Source of the DNA: Dastarcus helophoroides | Lineage: Eukaryota > Arthropoda > Insecta > Coleoptera > Bothrideridae | NCBI GenBank assembly: GCA_028583605.1 | Contig: CM053326.1 | Location: 15,168,587 to 15,232,586, forward strand | Length of the DNA stretch: 64,000 nt | Direction: 5' to 3' | Shown here: positions 35,631-46,911 of the stretch, in pieces | Position numbering within the stretch: position 1 is the first letter of the stretch | Layout: each line of letters opens with the position of its first letter | Made by a program: the position numbers and the translations under genes | Notes under the pieces: model-generated | Databases searched by the model: none | Seen by the model: the letters and a program-made list of their open reading frames with translations, nothing else | What the model was told of the DNA's origin: nothing

Positions 35631-35790
35631 GATTTTATCATTTTCGAATTTTGCATATTTTTCTAATTAATTTGATATAAGGCATGCCATACTTCAAATG
35701 TGTCAAAGTGGATTTTATCATTTTCGAATTTTGCATATTTTTCTAATTAATTTAATGTACGGCATGCCATACTTCAAATGTGTCAAAGTG
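35631..35790. repeat. 80 bp tandem duplication in the family A arm
   Basis: The unit gattttatcattttcgaatt...tgtcaaagtg occurs at 35631-35710 and again, with a few changes, at 35711-35790. Copy 1 has only one unit at its equivalent place (about 2495-2570), so the duplication arose in this copy. Confidence 0.85.
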
Positions 35791-35830
35791 GGTTAATAAA
35801 CTAATTTTCTATTTTTAAACAAAAAAATTA

Positions 35831-37370
35831 TACATGGTCCCCCATTAGTGCGTGGACGGAAAATAGCTCCTAAACCTGAAAAGACATCAGAATGAAATTT
35901 TTGCCCAGTGACGTACATTTATAGGAAGCACATACTAAAATTATTTTCATTTTATTGTACCAATCATATACAGACTGTTGATATAAACTTACTTTTTTTT
36001 AAATAAGACACCCTGTATATTTTTACATATTTGGACAGCCCTATAAAAATGCATCAAAATAATGTAGGGTTTATTGGGATTTTAATGCGTCGTTTTCCTA
36101 ATAAAGGATTATAAATCCGGAGACAGGACTCTGATGTAGTCATTTGTAAACACTCAGTATGATGAAGTTTTGACCAATTTCCAACAAAACCAATCATTGC
36201 TAGTCTTTTAGTTTTCATATACCATAAACATGTTGTCTTATGTTTTTTATTTATGCAGAGTGAGCGAGGTTTGCAGATCCAAAAATTACTAAAAAATGTT
36301 AAGTAGAATGTTCTATTTTTATTACCTAATATAAAAATAAGATAAAATTAGCTTTCCAACAATACCACTTTATGTGGGGTCACATTTGATAGTTTTCATC
36401 CAAATAAACTTTCCATTTAAAATTTTTGAGTAATTATTAGATTTGCAAACCTGTATCACTCTGTATAACTAAAGAATATACGACAACATTCTTATGGTTT
36501 ATAAAAACTTAAGACTATCAATTAGATTTATGTCGCAAATTGTCGGTTAATACTACATCATACAGAGTGTAGTTTAAAGGCTGCATCGGAGTCTTGTTTT
36601 CGGATTCAGAAGCCTCTACTAAAAAAATAACCCATCCAAACCCTCATAAACCCGTTATATCTAAAAAAACCAACCTTATATCAACACCATGCTAACCATT
36701 TATTTTAGTGTTAATGACACCAACTATTTATTTAATTAGTAATAATTACAAATAATCCTAGATGTGTTTAACAAAAACTTAAAAATTAAAAAAAATTCAA
36801 TTTGAAAATTAATTTGCATCAAACCTATTAAAAGAAACTTCAGGTTATTAGCATTATTAAAAAGGTAATTTTATCTTCTTTTCATATTAGGTATTAAAAA
36901 TAGACCATTCTATTTAACATTTTTTAGTAATTCTTGAATTTGCAAACCTACAACACCCTGTATAACTAAAAAATTTAAAACAACATTTTAATGGTTTATG
37001 GAAACAAAAAGACTATCAATGACTAATTGTGTCTTAAATTGGTTAATACTACATCATACTGAGTATTTACAAATGGCTGCATCGGAGTCCTATTTTAGGA
37101 TTTATGATCCTAAGGACACATCAAAACCCCCATAAACTCCATATTATTTTGCTGCATTTTTATAGGGCTATCCAAATATGTAAAAATAGACAGGGTGTTC
37201 TATTTAAAAATAAAGTAAGTTTATATCAACACTCTGCATTGCTACAATAAAATGAAAATAATTTTAAAATGTGCTCCCTAAAGATGTACACCACTGAACA
37301 AAATTTAATTTTGATATGTTTTCAGGCTTAGGAGTTATCTTCCGTCCACGCATTAATGACGGACCCTGTA
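35831..37370. mobile_element. Palindromic-armed element, family B (nested in family A)
   Basis: The ends are tacatggtcccccattagtg and, complemented, tacagggtccgtcattaatg, both followed by cgtggacgg. Arms of about 515 bp (35831-36350 and 36866-37370) share aacttactttt, tttacatatttggacagccc and caaccatttccaac-like blocks. There is a TA at each end. It is non-coding. A solo right arm lies at 45130-45650. Confidence 0.82.
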
Positions 37371-38643
37371 GTAGGCGAAGCAACAGTTAATTATAATAAA
37401 ATACAGTACCTAATTACGTAACACTAATTATTAAAAAACTTAAAATATTGTTACAAACTTTGCAATATTTAAAAAGTTATTATTACAATCTTAACATGCA
37501 TACCCTTCTTTAAATGGCTTAATTCTATCAAAAATTGTAGACGTTTTAAAAATTTTGTCGAAAATTTTTACAAAAATTCTTTTAACATTGAATACTTATT
37601 CCTGTAACGTAAAATATCTAACAATCTAACATAAGAAATGACTCATATTTATGCACATTATCCGTCTTAAAATATTTAATTTCTGAAGAAATCTAGAACG
37701 CACACTTACGTATGAGTCATGAGAAAGTCGTCCTTAATAAAGCCTTTAAAATATTCTGAGAATTATGTAATTTAAAGGGAATCATGCGCCTTATGATTAT
37801 TAATAAATCTTTCAATACTATACAGTTTGTTATAATATTTTTGGTATTTTAACAATAATTATTGCTTTTTTAGAAACTATATTTTTTATTATTAAAAGTT
37901 ATGGCACTTGCATCGTCTACTATAATTTTTTTGTTTCAAAATAAAAAATTAGTTCATTTAAAGCACTGCCACATTTGAAGTATGGCGTGACATACATTAA
38001 ATTAATCAGAAAAATATGCCAAATTCAAAAATGATAAAATCCAATATATCGTCCATATAAAATAACGAAGTTGACATAATTTTCTCGAAAACAGGTAAAT
38101 TTAGAAAAAAATAATGTACAACAATGAAAAAGCCTGAAGAAACAACCAGCTACATTTTTTTATTTCTTTAATCGGACTTTAAATAAACAAGTTTCAGCTG
38201 ATTTAAAAAAGTGGCGATTTTCAGTTTTTTCTAAATAAAATCAAGACGATTGGGAATTCAATTGTTTTCCCAGCGGAATAATATTAGACATAAAATTCTG
38301 CACTTCTTTTCCCGTTTAAGCTTTCTTGTATCTCTAATGGTTTACGAGAACCCTGTAGTGGAAATCAAATTTGGTTCAACCTGTTTATATGTTCTTACCA
38401 CACCCAAATAAAAACTATATTTCATTTGATAGTCGTAAATGTTACCATTAACCAATAGGTTATAAGTCTTGAGTTATTTAAAAAAAAAGTCTTTTAAGAG
38501 CTATATCAGCCCTAACACATAAATATTCGAACACTGATGTTTAGTTTAATAATTGCGGTGAATATTATAGTGTTGTTTAAAGGATGGTCGTACCCGAAAG
38601 ACTAAGTTTATTTGTAGTATCAGGTGCATTTTTAAATTAATAT

Positions 38644-38746
38644 TGTAACAAAATGTAATTATAGAATTTACTAAGACATTTTTCTAGAAAAAATTTATAA
38701 GGAAAGCGGACGCGATAATAAATTAAACGGCAGATAAACGCTCCAG
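38644..38746 (+). repeat. Truncated 5' LTR
   Basis: Matches the first part of the 3' LTR at 42943, up to the gcagataagcgctccag block, then joins directly to leader sequence just before the gag start. About 230 bp of LTR plus the primer-binding site, seen at 60223 in copy 2, are missing. Confidence 0.85.
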
Positions 38747-38776
38747 GCAAAAATCTTAAACATTCTAGTACGCTTT

Positions 38777-39468
38777 ATGGAAACGAGATTAAAATCGGCC
38801 AAAATGGAACAACAATTACAAGCAATATTAGCAAGGATGAAAGACAAAGAATAACAGGATAAAGCACAAAAACAACAAGATGAAGAAAGAAGACGACAAG
38901 ACGAAGAACGAAGACGACAAGACGAAGAACGAAGACGACAAGAAAAAGAACAGGAGGAACAACATAGAGAGAAGAACAGGAGGAAGACAGAGGACGAAGA
39001 CGACAAGAAAAAGAACAGTAGAGAAGAAATAAAAGAACAAATTACAGGAATGAAAGGAGAGATGAACAAATTCAAGGATGAAATTGGAGAAGTAAAAGAA
39101 AAATTCAATAACAAGCTTCATAATTTAGACAATGCAACGTAGAAAAAGGTCAACAACATCGAAAATGCCATAAAAAAGTTGCTAAGTGGACAAGTTACAC
39201 AACATGAATCCGAAAGTGTACCTGTTATTTCTTCCCAAAATGTGAAACATCCAACCTATGATGGAAAAACATTCTTCCAGATCTACAGAAAACAATTCAA
39301 AGCTGCTGCTAAGGCCAATCGGTTGACGAAGGATAAAAAGGCGACCTCATTGGTGGTATCCCTGCGCGGAAAAGCTCTGAAACCACTCCGAGCTCTATCT
39401 GATCATAAACTGGCTAACTATGAAGACTTAGTTAAGGCTTTAGAGCCGAAATTTGGAGAATGTTTGTA
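38777..39468 (+). pseudogene. Gypsy gag pseudogene (coiled coil plus gag core)
   Basis: Starts METRLKSAKMEQQLQA and runs in one frame to 39468 with two in-frame stops (TAA 38852, TAG 39140). Residues 30-60 are built of a 21-nt tandem repeat encoding RRQDEER three times, followed by a long lysine/glutamate-rich coiled coil. After about residue 150 comes the gag core: HPTYDGKTFFQIYRKQFKAA and ATSLVVSLRGKALKPLRAL. This is the capsid-like protein of the retrotransposon. Copy 2 has the same start and a similar coiled coil. Confidence 0.82.
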
Positions 39469-39559
39469 GCAAGTCACTCAGTCGCAACTACTAGTGAGGA
39501 AGCAGAAAAGTGAAAAGTGAAAAAACGCTGCAAGCTAGACTTTTCATAGAAGGAATAAG

Positions 39560-39919
39560 AGACCCAGAAGTCTAGAGAGTAAGACGCTTGTCGAATTTCC
39601 AAACATCGAGAGAGAGGCACTGATTAGAGCTATGGAGGTTAAAGCTGATAACAAGGTTTGTGAGCCAGAAAAGTCACGGAGAATAAGCAAGGCCGATGTC
39701 GAAGAGGCCGCGAATGATCCTGATCTGGCTAACATCATAAGAGTTAACATAAAAAAAACTAACGCAAACATAAGCGCTAACATGAAAAAAACAAACGCGA
39801 ACATAAGCACTAGCATAAGGAAAATGAACGCGAGCATCGAAGAACTACGGAGAACTCTTAAAGGTAGATCCAGTAGAAGCACATCAAGAAGGAGTGCAGT
39901 TCAATTTTCAAGAAGTTGA
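39560..39919 (+). pseudogene. Gag C-terminal scrap with short internal repeats
   Basis: An open piece (39632-39919) contains repeated KKTNANIS/MKKTNANIS-like units and an arginine-serine tail (GRSSRSTSRRS). It lies between the gag core and the protease and is frameshifted relative to gag (frame changes near 39500-39620). The family placement is by position. Confidence 0.5.
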
Positions 39920-40039
39920 CAAGCCCCACAGTAAGAAAACAACACGGCGAAAAGAAGAAGTCACTGACTAATGTCGAAAAATTAGCCCCTAAAACTTTTT
40001 TCATCAAACAGATAAAAAGGACCAAGGAGAGTTTGGTGG

Positions 40040-40560
40040 TTGAAGCAACCACGGAGATGGGAGGAATGTACAGGCAATAGTGGACACAAGAGCCATTGTT
40101 ACTGTGGCAAGCGAGACTCAAGCAATCCGTGACTGGTCAAGACCCAAAACTAAACATGAATTGAAGAGGTTCCTGGGGTTATGCACCTATTACAGAAAAT
40201 TTGTGAAATATTTTGCCAACTTCGCTGGGCTATTACACCGACTAACAAGGGGAGAACGCCGTATGTCTGGACTCCCGATTGTGATACCGCTTTCCAAAAA
40301 CTGAAGTCCGCCTTGTAAACAAGCCCTATCTTAGCTTATCCTCAGCAGAATGAGAAGTTGGTGTTGGACACTGACGCTAGCAACGTCGGCATTGGAACTG
40401 GGCTATCCCAAGTTGAAGGTAGAGAAGAAAGAGTCATTAAATATTACAACAAGATCCTGACGAATTTGGAGAGGAACTACTGCACTACCAGGAAGGAACT
40501 TCTTGCGATAGCGAAGGCCGTGGAACACTTTCAAAAGTATTTGTGTGAAAAATAACTCCT
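40040..40560 (+). pseudogene. Gypsy pol: protease start fused to RT thumb and RNase H
   Basis: VQAIVDTRAIVTV is the protease active-site strand with the usual DTG changed to DTR. Within about ten codons it joins DWSRPKTKHELKRFLGLCTY, the thumb block after the reverse transcriptase catalytic centre, so nearly the whole polymerase is deleted. RNase H follows in 40358-40555: LVLDTDASNVGIGTGLSQ, then NYCTTRKELLAI. It encodes no active enzyme. Confidence 0.82.
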
Positions 40561-40639
40561 CATTAGAACAGATTATTAGGCGCTTTTTTGGTTACTCCGA
40601 ATAAAGAGCGCAGAGGGGCAGACGGCTAGATGATTAGAA

Positions 40640-41300
40640 AGGCTGCAACAGTATCACTTTAAGGTGCATCATCGCCCGGGACGACAACATAAAAACGCTG
40701 ATGCTTTGTCCAGAAGACCTTGTGAGGATTGCAAACACTGCAGACGAGTTGAGGAACATAAGGACATGGTGGACATAAGTGTCACATTTGTCCAGCCTGA
40801 AGATGGATGGACTGTGAAAGGTCTTCGGGAGCTACAGAAGAGCGACGTTGATGTCGGATCCATATTGGAATGGAAAGAAGCTGGAGATAAACCTGAATGG
40901 CAAGAAGTTTTCAACGGAAATGTTCCCAATGGAAATACTTTCAGGTAGAGGACGAGGTGTTGAAGAGGGCATGGGAAAGCGCGGATGGAAAGAGTGTCAA
41001 CTTGCTGTTGGTGGTACCTCAGAAGAAGATTTCACAAGTTTTGTGGGAATTGCACAATGAAACATCTAATGGACATCTAGGGATGAACAAGACCCTGGAG
41101 AAGATTCGAAAACGGTTCTATTGGGTTAACTGCAGAGAGGACGTCGAGCGGTGGTGAAAATGTGTCATTTGCGCTGCATCCAAGAACCAAGGAAGTCTTA
41201 AAGCAGTATAATGTGGAAGCTTTATTTGAAAAAATTGCAATCGATGTGGCTGGACCATTTCCAGCATCAGACGATGGAAACAAGTATAGGGTGAGCGAAA
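40640..41300 (+). pseudogene. Gypsy integrase, N-terminal part
   Basis: HHRPGRQHKNADALSRRPC marks the RNase H to integrase junction. The zinc-binding domain is visible as LWELHNETSNGHLGMNKTL followed by CVIC. The catalytic core begins at IAIDVAGPFPASDDGNKY with the first aspartate, and then coding similarity stops at about 41300, where the palindromic insertion begins. Several frame changes and a stop (before CVIC) are present. Confidence 0.82.
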
Positions 41301-42480
41301 TTCGATGTCTCGGCGCTATTATAAGAAAAGGAAAAACGATATAAGAAATCTGCAAAGAGATTTTTACATTGGATTGAATAAGGTCCATTAAAGTTAAATT
41401 TGCACGTTCAAAAAGAGCTACTTTTTCTTAACAAATATTGTAAACAAAAAAATTTGGTATCTTTTTTCGTTAAAAAGTTATAAGCAAATTTATTTTAAAA
41501 AATGTTTCATTAAAAATTCGCAGTTGGTACGATTTCATCAAACAGCCTTTGGAAACAAATCTATTAAATATTTTCAGGTTTGAAATAATATATTCGGGGT
41601 ATATCAGGAAGTTTTCACCTGCTATTCTGATGAAATTTTTCATTAACTAATAAATAATATAGGGTGAATAAGAAAGAATGGGCGAACACAAAACTGGAGA
41701 GAAAAGACACTAAAATATTACGCTAATGTGAGTGGTTTAAGAGATACAGGGCATTCAAAGTTTAAATTTTATTCTAAAACTTCTTAATCATTGAAAAAGT
41801 GTTGGTACTATAAATTTATTTTTTTAATATAGTAATGTCAACGTCTTAAACAAATCATAAAAAAATACATTGAATTCTTTAAATGCAAATATGTAAAAAA
41901 CCGTTAGCTTTAGACGACTTAAACAGGAGTACCTTTTCTTTGTCGAACTGATCGTTTTTTTATATTGGTTACTTGTTTTAAAAAAAATATGTTTTAATTT
42001 ACGTAAATGATTATGTTAAATTTGCGCCCTCTAGGGGTAAAGTCAATATAAATTCAAAATTCGTAATCCTTACACCAAAAAACATAAAATTCACAAATAT
42101 TAAATTAATAGCATCAAAACTTTCTCAATTATTAAAAAATTTTAGAACAAAATTTTATACCAGCCACATTGGTATAAGCCACATTGAGCTTAATCGTAAT
42201 ATTTTGGTGTCTAGTATCTCTAGTTTAGCGTTGGCCCATTCTTTCAAACTTACCCTGTTTATCTTTTACACAAACATTTTTCAGTCAAATGGCAACAAAA
42301 AAGGTTTGTCAACTTTTAGTTCAATTATTGACACATGCCACTATACTTCGATTTTTGACTTATCGCATTTCCACAGGCTATTTGTTTAAATCGTAGTAGT
42401 TACGAATTTTTCATAATATTCCTTTTTTACAATAAAATCGCTTATAACAAAAAGCATTTCACCGCCTTCTAGTAATACGT
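41300..42480. mobile_element. Palindromic-armed insertion, family E, inside the gypsy integrase
   Basis: Inverted arms of about 480-500 bp: gttataagcaaatttatttt, the gaaagaatgggcgaacacaa block and aaaatattacg on the left (41480-41735) pair with their complements on the right (42195-42450). No coding frame. The exact ends are unclear. Because the 100 or so integrase codons normally between the flanks are missing, insertion was accompanied by or followed by a deletion. Confidence 0.7.
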
Positions 42481-42485
42481 GGGGT

Positions 42486-42912
42486 GGTACTACCTCCGAC
42501 TACTGAAAGTTCCAGTCTACCACCTGCTTCCATGTAACTTGGTGTTTGGATCACCAACGGAGACCCCAGGGAGACGATGGGTTTTGTAGACGGCTTGAGA
42601 GAAGCTATATTGGAGACACATGCCCTGGTGTGGACGAAGATCAACTTGGAAACGGACCGGATGAAAACAAGATATGACGTAAACGTCAACCATGGAGGTT
42701 TCAGTGAGGGCGAATTGGTATGGCTCTACAACCCTCAGCTAAGGAAAGGAGTTACGCCGAAATTTACGCGATCCTGGAAAGGGCCATACAAAGTGCTAAA
42801 GAGGATCAACCACTTATTATGCAGGATCCAGCATAGCCCCAGGACCAAGATAAAAGTGGTACACCTCTACAGACTGTGCAAATATAGTGGCGAAGTGACT
42901 GATTACAACTGA
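42486..42912 (+). pseudogene. Gypsy integrase, C-terminal part
   Basis: Resumes with ESSSLPPASM and LVFGSPTETPG in different frames, then a clean open piece (42577-42912). DRMKTRYDVNVNHGGFSEGE leads to VWLYNPQLRKG, then WKGPYKVLKRIN and a final VVHLYRLCKYSGE, the DNA-binding tail usual for gypsy integrases. It stops just before the polypurine tract. Confidence 0.82.
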
Positions 42913-42930
42913 TCGGGACGATCAGTCCTA

Positions 42931-43274
42931 AGAGGGAGGTAGTGTTACAAAATGTAATTATAGAATGTAGTAAGAAATTTTTCTAGACAAATATGATAAG
43001 GAGAAGCGGCCGCGATAATGAATTAAACGGCAGATAAGCTCTCCAGAAATTTCCGCAAACGATAAGGCTTATCGGTAAATTCTTTCTCGAAAACGGAACA
43101 AGAAATATATAAACGCGGTCGCCCTTGCCTTAGTTCAGTAAGTTAGTTAGTCAATGAATAAGTAAGTTAGTTAATTAGTTAAGTGAATTACAATTGTAGT
43201 GCTGCAAGTTTAGTTTGAAAATAAAGAGGTTAGAATTCACGCAGTAATAATCTTCGAAACGATAACCCACAACA
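42931..43274 (+). repeat. Polypurine tract and 3' LTR
   Basis: The purine run agagggaggtag (42931-42942) primes plus-strand synthesis in this class and lies directly before the LTR, 42943-43274 (332 bp, TGTTACAA to CACAACA). A TATA-like atatataaacgcgg lies at about 43105. The LTR also has a run of gttagttag repeats. The LTR of copy 2 (59845-60220) is related but clearly diverged. Confidence 0.85.
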
Positions 43275-43494
43275 ATATATTTCAAGAAGACATTGGGTTA
43301 TATTTTAACAATATGTTTTCTACAATAAACAATTAAATTAGTGACACATGATTATTCGGACATTCCACAATTTTCAAACAAAAACTAACAATTAATATGA
43401 ACTCACGCCCCTTTCGACTTAATAACTGAATGAATCCGTTTAGGCATATAGACACATTTCTACTGTAAAATGTTTTTACTTGTCAATTATTTTA

Positions 43495-44460
43495 TTTTTT
43501 AACTGGGGCACGGTCCTTTGGGGATAGTTTCTCAACTTTTGTATAATTTTATGCCATAAATTTTTATAATATCGAGATCTAGATTGTTACCGGGCCAAGA
43601 AAGAACTTGTAGATTATTTTCTACAAACCACCTTTTCGTTGATTTCGCTGTATGACAAGCAACGCCAACCTGTTGAAAAATATATATATTTTTTTTCGGG
43701 TACAAAGCTGACACTCCAAGCAAAAGATTCCCTTGCAAAATCTGTTGATATTTTTCAGCGTTTATTTTTCCATCTAGGGAAACTTGCCCATATTCTCAAC
43801 AGGCATGCATTTCAAAAGCATTATACCTTTTGGGAATTTAACCGTTTACTTAATGCAATCTTTATGGAATGTTTCTGATTTAGATCTAATTACTCGCTTG
43901 CAGTAATCGCCGACACATACCCAAATTTTGACTCATCGGAGAATATGACTTTCGACCAATCATCAACACCTCACAAGCACCCATATTAATCGGTTCTTTT
44001 TTTGTTTCTTGCTGAGAAGAGATTTTCGCTTGGCCTAAAATAATTTGTTAAAAAATTTTCGCAAACGATGTAAAAAAGCAACTTACTTTATAAAACAATA
44101 AGCTAGACTTTTGAATCCATCTTCCGCAAGTGTGTCGCAAAATACTTAGCCCTGCTTGATTGCTTCACTCTGCAGTGATTTCTCGTAAAATCCCTCTTCA
44201 AGACTATTTGTGCACTTTTACAAGTTTTCTTTGAGATCTTGACGTTATTTTCACAGATGTTCCTCTTGATTGACCTCGAATATCTATTTTGATTTTTTTC
44301 CCATACAGTTTGATTATTTTGAAAGCTGTAGATTTTGCCAAATGTCGCTTCGCGGGTATCTGCGAACGCTATTATTTTTATGGTATTTTTTTTTCATAAT
44401 TAATTGTCCAATGTTGGTATTTGTTGCCACATCACGTGCCATTTTTACCTTAATTCTGAT
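43495..44460 (-). pseudogene. Tc1/Tc3-like transposase pseudogene
   Basis: Minus-strand pieces in order: an N-terminal MARDVATNTNIGQ-like start (about 44445), FSDESKFGYVSAI (first aspartate kept, about 43945), then FQQVGVACHTAKSTKRWF (43680), where the FQQDNAxxH aspartate is now valine. Then come VLSWPGNNLDLDII and NLWHKIIQKL, the WPPxSPDLNPIENLWG block. The frame is broken many times. No terminal repeats were identified. Confidence 0.75.
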
Positions 44461-45129
44461 GTACTGCCACCCAAGAGTTATGTGTTAGAGCTCGTATATG
44501 CCAATTACGTTTTATTTAAATATTGATTATCTTTGTATCTGTGATGATTTATTCATCCTTCCCAGATTATTTAATTCCTGACAGGGAGAATTCTGCTCCC
44601 TGATATGTCTACTGAATTGAAACCTGAAAGAAAACATTTTAAATAGTTTTTGCCTAAATTTACTTTTTCTAGTTTTCACTCTCCCTTTTCGGTTTTAGAA
44701 TTTCAAGTTTACTCCGAAAATTTAGAGTTTAAAATTGTAATTTTGTTTTATTCTCGAAACCTGCAGTTTAGAAGTTAATATACAAATCTTGTCCCCTGAA
44801 ACCAAGAAAGAGCAAAAAGCATAACAACAGTTTGCTCTAACGCGTTTAGCTAGTCAAGGTATCATTTTCAGAAAGATAATAAAGATGCAGGAGTTTAATT
44901 TCTGCTTCAATCCTACTTTTTCTAACTTTGATCGGAAAAATTCGCATTATAAGAAAGATTTTGAAAAAAGTTTAAACTTCGAGTTTAAAAGTTAAAATTT
45001 CTAGTTTAAAGTTTTGTGGGAAAAAGTCCACTTTGAGAGAAATTGAATGTTTTGAAAAAGTAACTTTTTTAAAATTGTAAGCTCTTTGCTTCTCTTTCGA
45101 TGACTTAAAGTGTCCACTTTAGTTCAAAA
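44461..45129. other. Gene-free stretch
   Basis: AT-rich, with GAAAAAGTTTAAACTTCGAG-like words at 44940-45080 echoing the AAAGTC arrays. No gene. Confidence 0.4.
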
Positions 45130-45650
45130 AATAGTTTTATCTTCTTTGCATATTATGTAGTATAAATAGGTCATTCCGTCTAAAATTGTTTAGTAATTTT
45201 TGGATTTGAAAATGTCGATGAATGTATAAGTAAAAAATGTAAGACAACATGTTTGTGGTTTATGGAAACTAAAAGACTATCAAAGATTGTTTTGGTTTCA
45301 AATTGGTCAAAACTACATCATACTGAGTGTTTACAAATGCCTGCATCGAAATCCTATTTTCGGATTGATGATCCTCTTTTAAGAAAAGCACCCATCAAAA
45401 CCCCCATAAATTTTACATTTTTTGTTGCACTGTTACAGGGCTATCCAAATATGTAAAAATATGTTCTATTTAAAAAAAAGCAAGTTTATATCAACCCTCT
45501 GTATATGACAGGTGCAATAAAATGAAAATAATTTTAAAATGTGCTCCCGATAGATGTATACCACTGGACAAAATTTCATTTTGATATTTTCTCAGGCTTA
45601 AGAGCTATCTTCCGTCCACGCACCAATGGCGGACCCTGTAAAACGTGTCA
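45130..45650. mobile_element. Solo right arm of family B
   Basis: Matches the right arm of the nested family B element (36866-37370) over its whole length, ending in tccgtccacgcaccaatggc and ggaccctgta. The left arm and centre are absent. Confidence 0.82.
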
Positions 45651-46317
45651 AAATTATTGGCTTATTAACTCTACAAATGATGTTCAAATGGGGTGCGTCT
45701 TAGATTGAACACGGTATACATTCATACATAATAGAATAAAATATCACCATGTAATAATTTCATAAGGTGGAAAAACGCGTTCCATTTCGTTTAATTTTTA
45801 ATTAAAAATTCCAGGCACTACAGGTGCCTAAATGAGAATTATTAAAATTTATTTTAGTAGATAATGAGAACAAGGCATCATATGCCGTCATCCCAACAAT
45901 ATTGGAATTTTTTATTTTACCAGATATTTAATGCAATACAGATAGCGACCAATTCCGGGAAGTTAAACATGTAACCTTAATTACCATCTGCGAAATATTT
46001 ATCACCAAACAGAGGGTAATATTCTATATACTTTTTCAGAGTCAAACAGAACAACTCTACGTCTAAATACGGCGAGATGTAAGTTGTGTGTGAGTCCCAA
46101 TGGTTCAATATTTCTAGATTTAGTTCCCCAGTATCTCATAGTAGTTGGTTGTTGGTCTAGAATATCGTGTAAATATCATACCCTATCAGTAGAAACAATC
46201 CTTAAGGAATTATATATTTCATTGCACTTCAAGACCGTTGCGTCGTTGTGGTAAAGTTTGCTAAATATTTTTTTTATATATAGGATGCCTGACAAGTAAT
46301 AAGACATCGGTTTGATA
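45651..46317. other. Gene-free stretch
   Basis: No recognised feature. Confidence 0.4.
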
Positions 46318-46911
46318 GGGGAGAGTGTTGTACCTTGGATAAGTTTTACCTTTGTTTTAATTTAAACAGTTTCTTCATTTAGTTGCAAAAAACTAATAAT
46401 ACTCATCCATATAGAAACTATTTAGATTATCAATTATAATTTCAACAACAAAATAACACATAGTTGTAATTACTAAAGTCTACCGGAAATTGTAGCGCTG
46501 CAGCATGATGTGCTGTTTCCCTCAGATTACAGGGGGTTGGAAGCTTGAATAAAATGTCTTCGTCTAAGAAATTAAAGGTTTTTATGGCACTTAAAAATTT
46601 ATTGAAATTGCCAATGAGACGTAAGTATTTTAATTCGTTGTTATTTTTTTGACAGTTAATTATTTCTGCAACATAGTAACTTACATACATTTTTTTCCGG
46701 AGGCTTTTACTCGCTACTATATCAGCAAATGTTTTATAATCGCTGCTAGTAGAATGGAATGAGTAAACTTCAGTCAGATTTTTCGAGTGATATTTCTTTT
46801 GGAATTTGGCAGTGATACTAGTTATTTGGTTACTTTCTTACCATCTTTTGAACAACGTATTTTTTCCTTAGCATCTATATCTTCTTTTCTCAAAGTATCA
46901 GTGAGATTTCG

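Larger units (their letters stand above)
35291..38385. mobile_element. Palindromic-armed element, family A copy 2
   Basis: Ends tacaggttgaacgaaatttc and, complemented, aaacaggttgaaccaaattt. Both arms are kept, about 35291-35800 and 37965-38385, with the shared agcttaaattggcaaagtag and aattgaattccaattcg blocks. The central unique segment (about 37400-37870) matches 2700-3060 of copy 1 in the opposite orientation. A family B element is inserted at 35831-37370. Without it, the element is about 1.55 kb. No protein is encoded. Confidence 0.82.
38644..43274 (+). mobile_element. Decayed gypsy-type LTR retrotransposon, copy 1
   Basis: The 5' LTR is reduced to its first 103 bp and the 3' LTR is complete (42943-43274). 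Both start TGT(A/T)ACAAAATGTAATTA. A 4 bp target duplication ATAT flanks the ends (38640-38643 and 43275-43278). The order gag, protease scrap, reverse transcriptase thumb, RNase H, integrase is that of Ty3/gypsy elements. The rest of the 5' LTR, the primer site and leader, and most of the reverse transcriptase are deleted. The integrase core is replaced by a palindromic insertion. Confidence 0.88.

Noticed and set aside
38695..39121. Long minus-strand frames rich in S, F, L and C
   Set aside because: Antisense shadows of the charged gag coiled coil (and again at 60315-60916).
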